Positions 20,301 to 28,559 are shown, numbered from the stretch's first letter. The stretch is DNA of 64,000 nt from Lachnospiraceae bacterium (GCA_015057085.1 SVFB01000085.1:1-64000), one strand, 5' to 3'. Translations and numbers: made by a program. The notes: generated by a model not told the origin, from the letters alone.

Positions 20301-20705
20301 GGTAATATTGTATTGCACAAACTCTGAAATCAAAGATTTCAATTGTTCTACATATCCCATCCTGCTCATATTGTGTTTCAGAACGGTTAACTTTTCATCT
20401 TCCTCTTGTGCGATACGCCTTAGAAGCAAATTCTTACCGGTTTCTTCCAATACAGAAATATCCGACATTCCCATATCATCAAAGACACGATAAGCCAATC
20501 TCTTAAAACTTAAAATATCCACGTTCATAATCGCACCATTCGGCGATAATGATACCATCTTTTGCTGTGTGGAAAGTGTAAATTGCTCCGGCACAATTAC
20601 AAGATAGTTTTTCTTCGGATGCTTTGCAGCTTCTTCCGTAATCCTACGATATAAATATTCACTTTTTCCGCTTCCGGATCCACCTAAAATAAATTGAACA
20701 GACAT
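17313..20705 (-). CDS. addB: ATP-dependent nuclease subunit AddB
   Basis: A partner of AddA. The N-terminus has a helicase-like ATP site (GGSGSGKSEYLYRRI); the C-terminus has a second nuclease domain with IVDYKSG. Cysteines in YFACAYAHF and the terminal CDWCSYKGICGF fit the four-Cys iron-sulfur cluster known in AddB. The start is taken at the ATG giving MSVQFILGG, the usual family N-terminus. An ATG seven codons earlier (20726) lacks a Shine-Dalgarno, while GGGAG precedes the chosen one at a long spacing. The final codons and stop consist of the dispersed motif AGCGAGACTTGAAC read in reverse (17315-17328). Confidence 0.97.
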   Translation of the reverse strand: MSVQFILGGSGSGKSEYLYRRITEEAAKHPKKNYLVIVPEQFTLSTQQKMVSLSPNGAIMNVDILSFKRLAYRVFDDMGMSDISVLEETGKNLLLRRIAQEEDEKLTVLKHNMSRMGYVEQLKSLISEFVQYNITPDHIKALEQNPNFSGSFVSKLKDVNLLYEKFLSYMQDHYVMAEEILNILRDHVKDSLLLQDAVIILDEFTGFTPIQYGLLSELLKVTEAIYISLAIDEKESMKPSRGMEDLFDLSKTTIKKVSDIATELHVEIKQPIVLESPANRRFANAPALAHLEQNLFRTTYKKFHEQSEDIQLVQASNPKEEVVFVAREINRLVREHDYRYKDIAVVTGNIEAYRVYAEELFAKYRIPCFIDATSEIAFSPFIEAIRALLQIIDSNYSYESIMRFMRTGFSGIEQEEIDYLDNYLLATGIRGKNTWKKSWLGRRGKSKDFNLARVEEVRISFMDILAPLEHVDSKKSSTIADAVIAVYEILVQIDAANRLMQMSARYLELGLQTKAKECDQIYEKTMQLFEKYTELLGEEPYDINTFSELFDAGLSAISLAAIPPGYDAVTVGDIERTRLNGAKILFFIGLNDGVIPKNTNNGGIISEYERQALLDADVHIAPGAKEKAFIQRFYLYRNVTKPSDRLYLSYARSGSDGKVLQASYFVKVITRMFPEIKEVFCNELSATPDFSSEQVAMEYLAQGNQDKLWYATAKALEEVDAEAVERLTKAPYTCYEIEPISKNVARELYGDTLYGSVTRIEKYFACAYAHFLSYGLKLKERDEAGLSAMDVGELYHKAMELYGRKINESEFEWKNIRKPDADAFAKESMNEALSDLGHTEFIEESGSDTYQLQRMQEIFRKNAWVITTQIAQGEFVPEDFEIKFDGTNEQMLQYSLKDNRVLNIRGTIDRLDTFRSNGKLYVKIVDYKSGNTSFDLESIYYGLQLQLSVYLNAALKHKQATEGKEVIPAGVLYQHIDDPVLSEGNEGFEEYLKALKPNGKILNDSDVYIAMDHNLEEPGTKSQVIPVALKTDGALASQGTSVMEKEQLQMIGEYAIEMMKRSGNQIYDGDVSVNPYQNDKKTACDWCSYKGICGFDKKIPGYQFHKLKKLGKEDEIMQRMEVELAAFKSR

Positions 20706-20731
20706 ATTATGTTTTCTTACTCCCATATCGT

Positions 20732-21832
20732 TTATATATTTGATATATTAATGGCACAGTCGATGCTGGATTGCATGACTTTTTCAGATATTTGATGCGC
20801 AACTTCTGTGATTTGATTTGCCTTAACCCATGCCAGAATATCCTCATCCGGTTCCCCTTTGAGACATTGGGCATGATATGCATTCAGATGATTAAAATAA
20901 TGCATCAAATCATGAAAATCAGAGATTCGAGACAGAATATTCTCTCCATATGCTTGCTGCTCCATTCCGGCAGTCACAATCACTTGCATACATAAATGTA
21001 ATTCTCCTGTCACATCACTGGCTTCCATCAAAATATCCGGCCGCTTTTGCTTACATTCTAAAAAGTATCTCTTTGCGCCTTCAAAATCACCGCGCTTGAA
21101 ATATTCCGCCAAACGGTTCTTGACCTCTTTTGTTTCTGCTTTTTCGCCCAGCATTCCAACCATGCATTCATAAACCTTTAGATGATGATGCTTTACCCAG
21201 ACGAATTGCAAGAATTCAGAAATAAATCCAAAGATCCTACGATGATAACTATCCTCTTCATCAATCGTAATTCTTCGTTCCAACTCAAATAAGGTTTCGA
21301 ACAAGAAATCCATATAGGAATCATAAAGAGGCTTTTGGCAGATCATCATATTTCCAAAATAAGTATGCTTTTGATGAACCAATTCCAGGAATGTCTTAGC
21401 ATACTCCGGATACAAATCCTCTAAAACCTTTATGGTTTCATCCAGATAATATCGCTTATGATTCTCTCCGAATCCATAATAATAAGAGAAATTAAGATCA
21501 AGTGTCTTCGTTGTAATAAAATCATACGACTTTAAAATTTCCCGGATCTCATCCTCTCGAAACATATAACCGCTGTGATTCAGCAGATATCGCCTGTAAT
21601 GGCAGGTTCCCACTATATCCACATCCTTTACATTCTTCCAAACCCAATATAATCCAGTCAATTCGCTGTAATAACAATTTCTTTCGGAAATAGAATCACC
21701 CGAATCATCTCCGAGATAATTAAGAAGTTCCGGATTTGGATTTTCGGCTCTTCCTACGTGCACGGGAACGTACATGGAATCATGCGGAATTTCAAATTTT
21801 TTGTGCGTCATAACATAAATTTTCGTTTTCAT
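20732..21832 (-). CDS. DUF4422 protein, glycosyltransferase-like
   Basis: A 366-residue protein whose N-terminal 230 residues match the DUF4422 pattern (KIYVMTHKKFEIP, YLGDDSGDSISERN, GLYWVWKN, VGTCHYRRYL, FGNMMICQKPLYDSY). The domain occurs in capsular and exopolysaccharide loci and is thought to be a glycosyltransferase. Residues 240-366 form an extra helical tail. It starts a minus-strand run ending with PAP2 and shares an intergenic region with the divergent phosphofructokinase gene. Start chosen by homology; ATGs at 21832 and 21835 are adjacent. It lies isolated from other polysaccharide genes, so the acceptor is unknown. Confidence 0.8.
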   Translation of the reverse strand: MKTKIYVMTHKKFEIPHDSMYVPVHVGRAENPNPELLNYLGDDSGDSISERNCYYSELTGLYWVWKNVKDVDIVGTCHYRRYLLNHSGYMFREDEIREILKSYDFITTKTLDLNFSYYYGFGENHKRYYLDETIKVLEDLYPEYAKTFLELVHQKHTYFGNMMICQKPLYDSYMDFLFETLFELERRITIDEEDSYHRRIFGFISEFLQFVWVKHHHLKVYECMVGMLGEKAETKEVKNRLAEYFKRGDFEGAKRYFLECKQKRPDILMEASDVTGELHLCMQVIVTAGMEQQAYGENILSRISDFHDLMHYFNHLNAYHAQCLKGEPDEDILAWVKANQITEVAHQISEKVMQSSIDCAINISNI

Positions 21833-21860
21833 CATACCTTTAATTATACACAATTCAGCC

Positions 21861-21889
21861 TTGACATACTCGAATTTTTTTTGCAAAAT
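21861..21889 (+). promoter_or_regulatory. Predicted promoter of the phosphofructokinase gene
   Basis: TTGACA at 21861-21866 and CAAAAT at 21884-21889 with a 17-base spacer, about 50 bases before the pfp start. The -10 is imperfect. Confidence 0.55.
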
Positions 21890-21938
21890 ACCCTTTGGAC
21901 GTCTTTTTCGGAAAAACGAAAAATGAAAGGAAATTATC

Positions 21939-23159
21939 ATGAAAAATTGTTTTGTAGCACAATCCGGCGGACCAACTGCCGCAATCAATTCATCTTTGGC
22001 AGGTGTAATCGATGCCGTAAAAGCAAGTAATCAATACGATTGCATTTATGGACTTCTCAATGGAATCACCGGCTTGTTCGAGGATCGATATATCAATCTC
22101 AGCGAACAATTTTCTACCGACAAATCAATTGAACAATTAAAGACCACTCCGGCCATGTTCTTAGGTTCCTGTCGTTTCCAGCTCCCTTCTATCGAAGAAG
22201 ATCGAAATACATACGAAAAAATCTTTGAATTCTTCCGCGAGCATCAGGTCGCAGCATTTTTCTATATCGGTGGAAATGATTCCATGGATACCGCGATGAA
22301 ATTGGCCGCTTATGCGAAAGAAATTCAATCTAATATTAAAATCATTGGTGTTCCAAAGACCATCGACAATGATTTGGTCGAAATCGACCATACTCCGGGC
22401 TTTGGCTCAGCTGCCAAATATGTAGCTGCCAGTATGCTTGAGATGGCCTATGATACAGCAATCTATAAACTTAACAGCGTAACTATCGTAGAAATCATGG
22501 GACGCGATGCCGGTTGGTTAACAGCCGCTTCTGCCCTTGCGCGCACAGAATTCTCCGATGCGCCGCATTTAATCTATCTTCCGGAAGTACCTTTTGATAA
22601 GGATCAATTCCTCGAGGATGTCAAACAAAAAGTTGTAGAATACAATAATGTTTTGGTCGCAATTTCTGAAGGAATTCGCGATAAGGATGGCAATTATATC
22701 AGCGCCACAGAAGCTTCTGTGGATCAGTTCGGTCACAGCCAGCTCAGCGGTGCGGGAAAAACCTTAGAGCGCTTGGTTTCAAGAGAACTCAGAATCAAAG
22801 TACGCTCTGTTGAAATCAATATCTTACAGCGTTGCGGAGGCCATTTCGCTTCACGCACTGATATAGAAGAAGCCTTCTTGCTTGGAAAAAATGCTGTAAA
22901 ATATGCCGAGGATGGCATTACCGGAATGATGTCCACATTGACTCGCGAAGCCGGTGATGACTATAAAGTTTCGTACGGCTATGCTGATTTAAATCAAATC
23001 GCAAATAAAGTAAAATCAGTACCGCTCTCATTTATCAATGAAGCGCATAATGATGTCACGAAAGAGGCATTGGAGTATCTTTCACCTCTGATTCAAGGGG
23101 AATATGAGACAATCTTTAAGAATGGTCTTCCGTCCTATACTCCGATTTATCGCGGATAG
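21939..23159 (+). CDS. pfp: PPi-dependent 6-phosphofructokinase
   Basis: A 406-residue glycolytic enzyme phosphorylating fructose 6-phosphate. The phosphate-donor motifs are FYIGGNDSMDT and GVPKTIDND. ATP-dependent enzymes have GGDGS and a Gly before TIDND; GGxDS with Lys marks pyrophosphate use, and GGND is a known variant of this clade. NSVTIVEIMGRDAGWL and ISATEASVDQFGHSQLSGAG are substrate regions. AAAGG precedes the ATG. Using PPi makes the step reversible and saves ATP, common in fermentative anaerobes. The phosphate donor is inferred from motifs. Confidence 0.93.
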   Translation: MKNCFVAQSGGPTAAINSSLAGVIDAVKASNQYDCIYGLLNGITGLFEDRYINLSEQFSTDKSIEQLKTTPAMFLGSCRFQLPSIEEDRNTYEKIFEFFREHQVAAFFYIGGNDSMDTAMKLAAYAKEIQSNIKIIGVPKTIDNDLVEIDHTPGFGSAAKYVAASMLEMAYDTAIYKLNSVTIVEIMGRDAGWLTAASALARTEFSDAPHLIYLPEVPFDKDQFLEDVKQKVVEYNNVLVAISEGIRDKDGNYISATEASVDQFGHSQLSGAGKTLERLVSRELRIKVRSVEINILQRCGGHFASRTDIEEAFLLGKNAVKYAEDGITGMMSTLTREAGDDYKVSYGYADLNQIANKVKSVPLSFINEAHNDVTKEALEYLSPLIQGEYETIFKNGLPSYTPIYRG

Positions 23160-23236
23160 CTTATGCGATCCAACTGAATTTGCTATTTTCTTTATAACGG
23201 GTATGTTACTTCTTTTGAAGTGCATATCCGTTCTGT

Positions 23237-23341
23237 TTATGATGCTTCAAACATGTCACGATAATCCTGCTCATCTGCAAATAATTGATAAGTTCCATCT
23301 AAAAATCCCATATATCCGTTTGCTGTGTAATATCCCTTCAT
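23237..23341 (-). CDS. 34-residue small protein (MKGYYTANGYMG... type)
   Basis: A complete short reading frame with a good Shine-Dalgarno (AAAGGAG) starting MKGYYTANGYMGFLDG and ending DYRDMFEAS. It is rich in Tyr, Gly and Asp, has no membrane segment, and ends in an acidic helix. Very similar short proteins with the pattern M-x-GYY-x-x-GYMG-x-x-x-G-x-Y-x-LF-A occur, to my recollection, as hypothetical proteins in Lachnospiraceae; a search would settle this. Its Shine-Dalgarno lies in one arm of a 9-bp inverted repeat (23348-23356/23383-23391), and the 239-bp inverted repeat lies upstream, so expression may be controlled by RNA structure. Confidence 0.72.
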   Translation of the reverse strand: MKGYYTANGYMGFLDGTYQLFADEQDYRDMFEAS

Positions 23342-23347
23342 AAATGT

Positions 23348-23391
23348 ATGCTCCTTTCAACTTGTGTCCTGTCCTTTGATGTAAGGAGCAT
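23348..23391 (-). promoter_or_regulatory. Hairpin sequestering the Shine-Dalgarno of the 34-residue gene
   Basis: A perfect 9-bp inverted repeat ATGCTCCTT (23348-23356) and AAGGAGCAT (23383-23391) with a 26-base gap. On the minus-strand transcript the proximal arm holds the AAGGAG ribosome site of the small gene. Pairing would hide it; a translational switch is inferred. Confidence 0.5.
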
Positions 23392-23431
23392 AACAATTTT
23401 TCAGTCCCATAAGTGGGCTCTGTGAAGGAAT

Positions 23432-23670
23432 TTCGTTACCATTCACAGCATGTATTGTCTAGTATCCTCAGCCCATAAACCCGGTACCCCCTTCACTTTG
23501 CAAGAATATTTTGGTTTTCATATATGCAAAAGCTCGCATCCTGATAGACATGTGTGATGCTCACCTTTTGCATATTGAAAACCTAAAATATTCGCAAAAT
23601 TGTGAAGAGGGGGTACCGGGTCTATGGGCTGAGGATGTTTATCATAATACAGACTGTGAATGGTAACGAA
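23432..23670. repeat. Long imperfect inverted repeat (239 bp)
   Basis: Two arms of about 100 bases around a 30-base loop. The outermost 17 bases (23432-23448 and 23654-23670) are perfect complements. The middle section is nearly perfect (CAGCCCATAAACCCGGTACC against GGTACCGGGTCTATGGGCTG), and the innermost part pairs ATATGCAAAAG with CTTTTGCATAT. A transcript would form one very long hairpin. No reading frame spans it and no flanking duplication is evident. It lies between the purine pair and the 34-residue gene, upstream of the latter. It could be a MITE-like relic or a structured RNA. Confidence 0.85.
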
Positions 23671-23702
23671 AAAGACCTATCTTTTTCAAGATAGGCCTCT
23701 TT
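23669..23702 (-). terminator. Terminator of the purine pair
   Basis: On the minus strand AGGCCTATCTT, loop, AAGATAGGTC then TTTTTC, 37 bases past the stop codon of the AICAR formyltransferase gene. Its T-run touches the outer arm of the long inverted repeat. Confidence 0.8.
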
Positions 23703-23738
23703 CTGTAACTATATAACTAATTATTCTAATTGCCAAAA

Positions 23739-24920
23739 TTAGTGATGGAACAAGCGAATTCCGGTAAAGCTCATAACCATATCGTACTTATTGCAGGTAT
23801 CGATTACATGGTCATCTCTTACAGATCCGCCCGGCTGAGCAACATATTTTACACCGCTCTTATGTGCGCGCTCAATATTGTCTCCGAATGGGAAGAATGC
23901 ATCTGAACCAAGTGCCACATCAGTATTCTTATCCAACCATGCGCGCTTTTCCTCTGCTGTAAATACAGCCGGCTTGGTCTTAAAGATTTTCTCCCATGCA
24001 CCATCTGCAAGAACATCCATATAATCCTCACCCATGTAGAGATCGATGGCGTTGTCTCTGTCTGCTCTCTTAATTCCATCCACGAAAGGAAGGTTTAACA
24101 CCTGAGGAGACTGACGAAGCCACCAGTTATCTGCCTTTGAACCTGCAAGTCTTGTACAATGAATTCGAGACTGCTGTCCTGCTCCGATACCGATTGCCTG
24201 TCCGCCCTTTACATAGCATACAGAATTTGACTGTGTATACTTTAAAGTGATCATAGCAATTGCAAGGTCAATCTTTGCCTGCTCTGTTAAAGTCTTGTTT
24301 TCTGTTACGATATTGTCGAAGAAATTATCATCGATTACAAGCTCGTTTCTTCCCTGTTCAAAGGTGATTCCAAATACTTCCTTGCGCTCTGTTTTCTTAG
24401 GAACATAATCCGGATCAATCTGGATTACACAATAATTTCCTTTCTTCTTCTCCTTTAAGATTGCAAGCGCTTCGTCGGTATATCCCGGAGCAATGACACC
24501 GTCTGAAACTTCTCTTTTGATCACCATTGCAGTGGAAGCATCGCAAACATCTGATAAAGAAATAAAATCACCGAAAGAGGACATTCTGTCTGCGCCTCTT
24601 GCTCTGATATAGGCATTTGCAAGTGGGGTGAATTCAATATCCATATCCTCAACCCAATAAATCTTCTTTTCCACGTCTGAAAGTGGAAGTCCAACTGCAG
24701 CACCGGCCGGTGAAACATGCTTAAAAGAAGTTGCTGCCGGAAGTCCTGTTGCCTTCTTTAACTCAGATACCAGCTGCCAGCCGTTAAACGCATCCAGAAA
24801 ATTGATGTATCCAGCTCTTCCATTGATGACCTGGATTGGAAGTTCACTTCCATCTTCCATATAAATTCTTGATGGCTTCTGATTTGGGTTACAACCATAT
24901 TTTAATTCATATTCATTCAT
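23739..24920 (-). CDS. AICAR formyltransferase (PurH transformylase domain only)
   Basis: A 393-residue protein corresponding to the transformylase part of PurH (YGCNPNQKPS, TSFKHVSPAGAAVG, NSVCYVKGGQAIGIGAGQQSR, VKYVAQPGGSVRDD). It catalyses formyl transfer from 10-formyl-THF to AICAR, step nine of IMP synthesis. The N-terminal MGS-like IMP cyclohydrolase domain of normal PurH (about 200 residues) is absent; the next step is supplied by purO immediately upstream. The ATG at 24920 is chosen because TAGGAG lies eight bases before it. Key Lys-His (SFKHVSP) and downstream His/Asn residues are present. Confidence 0.94.
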   Translation of the reverse strand: MNEYELKYGCNPNQKPSRIYMEDGSELPIQVINGRAGYINFLDAFNGWQLVSELKKATGLPAATSFKHVSPAGAAVGLPLSDVEKKIYWVEDMDIEFTPLANAYIRARGADRMSSFGDFISLSDVCDASTAMVIKREVSDGVIAPGYTDEALAILKEKKKGNYCVIQIDPDYVPKKTERKEVFGITFEQGRNELVIDDNFFDNIVTENKTLTEQAKIDLAIAMITLKYTQSNSVCYVKGGQAIGIGAGQQSRIHCTRLAGSKADNWWLRQSPQVLNLPFVDGIKRADRDNAIDLYMGEDYMDVLADGAWEKIFKTKPAVFTAEEKRAWLDKNTDVALGSDAFFPFGDNIERAHKSGVKYVAQPGGSVRDDHVIDTCNKYDMVMSFTGIRLFHH

Positions 24921-24947
24921 GATTTGATCTCCTATTTTGCTTTCCAA

Positions 24948-25661
24948 TTACTTGTTTTTGTTCACAATACGAGTTTCGTATTTACCTGTTTCAATATCAA
25001 TATAACGAACAAACAATGAAACCTTATTGTCTTCGTTTAAGTTGCTCCATACGGTATTGGTAAAGGTATCAATATCTCCGGAAATGTCTACCCAGGTAGG
25101 CTCTCCTTCAAAGCTTGGAAGCGGATTTCCGTCCTGCATATAAGTGTGAATAAAACGACCTTCTCCTGCCTTTGGATTCTCGTATGCAAATGTATATCTG
25201 TTGCAGGAATCAGGATCTCCATTATTGCTCTTTAAAATAGACATAGCATAATTGTACTGTCCGTTTTCGATTTCCATTACGCCTGAAATGCGCGGTGTGT
25301 AATTCGGTCCATCCGGCTCGAATTCGCGGCTGCGCAATGATACTTCAAATGTGGCTCCTGCGCCCATCCCATCATAAACTGTATCTGTCTGATCTCCGTT
25401 TGTAACGATGGTTTTATTTCCCAAAACACGAACCGGAGCATAGATAATCAAGCTTGGATCTGTTAATTTGCTTGGATCAAAGGCCTCTGTGCGGATACCT
25501 TCTCCTTCCTCAACGAATACACGGTTGCGGCTGTTTTCGCTGCGTCCCATAATAAAATATGCGGTTACAGCATACTTTCCGTCTTCAGAACGTCCTATTA
25601 CGATCCCACGTCCCGGATAAGTGGTTGCAGATAATTCTGCTGCCAAAGATACTTTGTTCAT
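24948..25661 (-). CDS. purO: IMP cyclohydrolase, PurO type
   Basis: A 237-residue enzyme matching the archaeal-type IMP cyclohydrolase family (YPGRGIVIGRSEDGKYAVTAYFIMGRSENSRNRVF near the start, then LSTxxx-type beta strands ending VRYIDIETGKYETRIVNKNK). It closes the FAICAR ring to give IMP, the last de novo purine step. The ATG at 25661 follows AAAGGAG at proper spacing; an upstream in-frame ATG at 25679 overlaps the site. First gene of a two-gene operon behind a ZTP riboswitch, 27 bases from the formyltransferase gene. Together they replace bifunctional PurH. Confidence 0.92.
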   Translation of the reverse strand: MNKVSLAAELSATTYPGRGIVIGRSEDGKYAVTAYFIMGRSENSRNRVFVEEGEGIRTEAFDPSKLTDPSLIIYAPVRVLGNKTIVTNGDQTDTVYDGMGAGATFEVSLRSREFEPDGPNYTPRISGVMEIENGQYNYAMSILKSNNGDPDSCNRYTFAYENPKAGEGRFIHTYMQDGNPLPSFEGEPTWVDISGDIDTFTNTVWSNLNEDNKVSLFVRYIDIETGKYETRIVNKNK

Positions 25662-25757
25662 GTTTGTTCTCCTTTTCATATGACTTATTGCTACAAAACA
25701 ATTGATTTCGAAGAAGTTTCAATTTCCAGAGGAGGAAATATGTCATTCAAAAAGTAA

Positions 25758-25882
25758 CAAAAAAGCCGACCTCTGAACAACAATTACAGAAACTCCTTCA
25801 AAATAATTGGTGCCCAGACGGTCGGCAAATATAAATGTTATACTTCATGTGGTATACTCCACTTTCCGTCAGTCATATAACA
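25758..25882 (-). ncRNA. ZTP (pfl) riboswitch with terminator
   Basis: On the minus strand the leader shows stem GTTATA/TATAAC (25876-25881 with 25837-25842), the conserved GACTGACGG segment, a small GTGG/CCAC hairpin and then GCCGACCGTCTGGGCACC (25826-25809), matching the 3' conserved part of the pfl motif. GCCGACC then pairs with GGTCGGC at 25771-25765 followed by TTTTTT, a terminator exclusive with the aptamer pseudoknot. ZTP signals folate shortage at the AICAR step, so binding should switch on the downstream purO and formyltransferase genes. Recognition is by motif; one core base (CTGACG for CTGGCG) differs from what I recall. Confidence 0.92.
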
Positions 25883-25887
25883 TGGTT

Positions 25888-25917
25888 ATTATAATCTCAG
25901 ATGACATCAAATGTCAA
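25888..25917 (-). promoter_or_regulatory. Predicted promoter of the ZTP riboswitch-purO operon
   Basis: On the minus strand TTGACA (25917-25912) and TATAAT (25893-25888) with an 18-base spacer. Transcription would start a few bases before the aptamer. Confidence 0.8.
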
Positions 25918-25990
25918 TTGAGAATCATCTTATTTCTTGCAAATCAGCCTGCATGAATGTAGCATTTTTGCAAGATTGCTTTCAGCATCA

Positions 25991-26034
25991 TTCAAGATTA
26001 TGTGGTTTGTATCATAATACAAACCACATCTTGA
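25991..26034. repeat. Inverted repeat downstream of the UPF0210 gene
   Basis: A 12-bp perfect stem TGTGGTTTGTAT/ATACAAACCACA (26001-26012, 26017-26028) extended by TTCAAGA/TCTTGAA. It lies about 40 bases past the stop of the UPF0210 gene and probably ends its transcript, though no clear T-run follows. A weaker pair CTTGCAAA/TTTGCAAG (about 25937-25972) lies next to it. Confidence 0.6.
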
Positions 26035-26074
26035 AAAAATCAAAATATAATTCAAAAACCAAAAATGCAACATT

Positions 26075-27439
26075 TTAGTTCTTAAAACTATGAATCGGAG
26101 CAGGAATTCTGCCACCGCGATTAATGAAATCAGCACAAGAATACTGATTTACCGGCATGATTGGCGCATATCCAAACAAACCGCCGAACTCAACCTGATC
26201 TCCTACTTTCTTTCCGATTGCAGGAATGAGTCTTGCTGCAGTGGTTTTTTGATTGACCATACCAAGTGCCATTTCATCTGCAATGATTCCGGAAATTGTG
26301 GTTGCCGGTGTATCTCCCGGAATTGCAATCATATCCAATCCAACTGAACAAACACAGGTCATGGCCTCTAATTTTTCTAAATTGATTGCACCTGCTTCTA
26401 CTGCATTTATCATTCCCTGATCTTCTGATACAGGAATAAATGCGCCGGAAAGTCCGCCGACGTAAGAAGATGCCATAACGCCGCCCTTCTTTACCTGATC
26501 ATTTAACATTGCAAGTGCTGCGGTTGTTCCCGGAGCACCGGCATATTCAAGTCCGATTGAGCAAAGAATATCTGCAACAGAATCTCCAACTGCCGGAGTC
26601 GGTGCAAGTGATAAATCCACAATTCCAAATGGAATTCCAAGCTTCTTGGATGCTTCCTTGGCCACCAGCTGTCCTACTCTGGTTACCTTAAATGCAGTCT
26701 TTTTAATAGTCTCACAAAGAACTTCGAAGTTTTCTCCCTTAACCTTATCAACTGCGCGAAGCACAACACCCGGTCCTGAAACTCCGACATTGATTACAGC
26801 ATCTGTTTCTGTCACACCATGGAATGCGCCGGCCATAAACGGATTGTCATCAGGAGCATTGCAAAATACAACAAGCTTCATACAATCTGCCGAATCATTA
26901 TCCTTTGAAATTTCAGCTACCTGAAGGATGATTTCTCCCATTAGCTTTACCGCATCCATGTTGATACCTGTCTTTGTGGAAGCTAAATTAACAGATCCAC
27001 ACACACGCTCTGTTCTGTGAAGTGCCATTGGCATAGAACGAATCAGCATTTCATCAGCCTTTGTCATGCCTTTTGAAACAAGTGCGGAATAACCACCGAT
27101 TAAGTTAACACCCACAGTCTTTGCTGCCCGATCCATCGTATCTGCAATCGTAGCAAAATCTTCCGGAGAATGGCAGGCTGCGCCACCTACAATTGCAATT
27201 GGAGTTACGGAAATACGCTTGTTTACGATTGGAATACAATACTCTGATTCGATTTCATTTCCGACTTTTACCAAATCTTTGGCAACTGTTGTGATTTTAT
27301 TATAAATATTTTCGTTTAACTTCTTTAAATCAGAATCGATACAGTCTAACAAGCTGATTCCGATTGTGATGGTTCTGACATCAAGATTTTCTTTTTCGAC
27401 CATCTCATTGGTTTCTAATACTTCACCAATATTTATCAT
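26075..27439 (-). CDS. UPF0210/DUF711 (PFL family) protein
   Basis: A 454-residue cytoplasmic protein of the UPF0210 family ([40 protein letters not shown], DISLAPTPAxGDSVA-like segment [16 protein letters not shown]). The family is widespread in Firmicutes and always next to a UPF0237 ACT protein, as here (22 bases upstream). Its structure resembles a glycyl-radical/PFL-like barrel in annotation, but its biochemical role is not established. Full length for the family. Confidence 0.93.
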   Translation of the reverse strand: MINIGEVLETNEMVEKENLDVRTITIGISLLDCIDSDLKKLNENIYNKITTVAKDLVKVGNEIESEYCIPIVNKRISVTPIAIVGGAACHSPEDFATIADTMDRAAKTVGVNLIGGYSALVSKGMTKADEMLIRSMPMALHRTERVCGSVNLASTKTGINMDAVKLMGEIILQVAEISKDNDSADCMKLVVFCNAPDDNPFMAGAFHGVTETDAVINVGVSGPGVVLRAVDKVKGENFEVLCETIKKTAFKVTRVGQLVAKEASKKLGIPFGIVDLSLAPTPAVGDSVADILCSIGLEYAGAPGTTAALAMLNDQVKKGGVMASSYVGGLSGAFIPVSEDQGMINAVEAGAINLEKLEAMTCVCSVGLDMIAIPGDTPATTISGIIADEMALGMVNQKTTAARLIPAIGKKVGDQVEFGGLFGYAPIMPVNQYSCADFINRGGRIPAPIHSFKN

Positions 27440-27461
27440 GATAATCCCTTTCTGAATATAA

Positions 27462-27734
27462 CTAAATACGATGCATCATTTGGAAGATTTCTTCCTTTTG
27501 GCATTTGATTACAACACCGATTGATTCACCGAGTTCATCGAGTTCGTCTGAAATTTCAGCAAAGCTTTTCTTTGCATCTGTGGTATCCACAATCATCATC
27601 ATGTTAAAATAACCGGATACAATGGTCTGGGAAATGTCTAATACATTGACTTTTGAATTAGCAAGATAAGTACATACCTTTGCAATAATTCCTACAGTAT
27701 CCTTTCCTACTACAGTAATAATTGTTTTGTTCAT
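27462..27734 (-). CDS. ACT domain protein, UPF0237
   Basis: A 90-residue single ACT domain ([22 protein letters not shown], then FNMMMIVD). Free-standing ACT proteins of the GcvR/UPF0237 type bind amino acids and regulate partner proteins. It is the fixed partner of the downstream UPF0210 gene. The ligand is unknown. Confidence 0.93.
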   Translation of the reverse strand: MNKTIITVVGKDTVGIIAKVCTYLANSKVNVLDISQTIVSGYFNMMMIVDTTDAKKSFAEISDELDELGESIGVVIKCQKEEIFQMMHRI

Positions 27735-27754
27735 GATTCTCTCCTCTTATTTAC

Positions 27755-28558
27755 TTAACCTACTTGAATCATCGGTGAAACACTGTCGCGTCTTGCCACT
27801 GTCAGGCAGAAATCATCAGCCCGATACGGATTATCTGCCGCATTAACTTCGATGCGTACTGTTTCGTATGCCAATTCCTCAAGATTGTTCTCTTTACTCA
27901 AATGACCAAGCACTACATTGGTCATATTATCATTTAGCAGTTCACTTAAGAACTGTCCGCTTCTTTCGTTTGAAAGATGTCCCTTATCTCCAAGGATTCT
28001 CTGCTTCAGCGGATATGGATAAATGCCTGTTTCAAGCATTCTCACATCATGATTTGACTCCAAAAGAATCGCATCAAGATTCTGAAGTTCCGAAACCTGA
28101 TGCGAATCATAGATACCCAGATCTGTCACCACTGCAAAGCGGTGGCTTCCATCTGTAAAACGATAACAAACAGGATCGGCGGCATCATGAGAAATCGCCA
28201 ACGGATGAAAGGTCACATCTCCGATTTCAAAGTCCACTTCTTTTTCGATTGGATGAAACAATTCCTCATCAATCTTCCCCAATGAAGACATTCGCTTCAT
28301 GGCTTCGATGGTAAGTGGAGTCGCATAAATCGGCAGATGATAACGCCGCGCCATCACACCAAGTCCGGCCACATGATCGATATGTTCATGTGTAATCAAA
28401 ATACCGGACATGTCCTTTGCTGTCATATCAATGGCATTTAACCCGTTTTCTATTTTCTTGCCGCTGATTCCTGCATCAATCAGCACATGTGTGGAATTGC
28501 TTCCCACACAAATACAATTGCCGCTACTTCCGCTGGCAATACTGCAAAGCTGTAACAT
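27755..28558 (-). CDS. MBL-fold metallohydrolase, WalJ/YycJ-like
   Basis: A 267-residue metallo-beta-lactamase-fold enzyme. The metal motif is THEHIDHVAG (HxHxDH); further ligands are in FHPLAISHDAADP and VVLGHLSKENN. The N-terminus MLQLCSIASGSSGNCICVG is typical of WalJ/YycJ exonuclease-like proteins linked to DNA replication and cell-wall regulation. The ATG at 28558 overlaps the stop of the FtsA-like gene (TAATATG), so the proteins are probably made together. No walRK genes are nearby. Confidence 0.9.
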   Translation of the reverse strand: MLQLCSIASGSSGNCICVGSNSTHVLIDAGISGKKIENGLNAIDMTAKDMSGILITHEHIDHVAGLGVMARRYHLPIYATPLTIEAMKRMSSLGKIDEELFHPIEKEVDFEIGDVTFHPLAISHDAADPVCYRFTDGSHRFAVVTDLGIYDSHQVSELQNLDAILLESNHDVRMLETGIYPYPLKQRILGDKGHLSNERSGQFLSELLNDNMTNVVLGHLSKENNLEELAYETVRIEVNAADNPYRADDFCLTVARRDSVSPMIQVG

Positions 28559-28559
28559 A

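Noticed and set aside
13718-20726. SOS control of addAB
   Set aside because: No CGAAC-N4-GTTCG box found before addB or the upstream DUF4422 gene.
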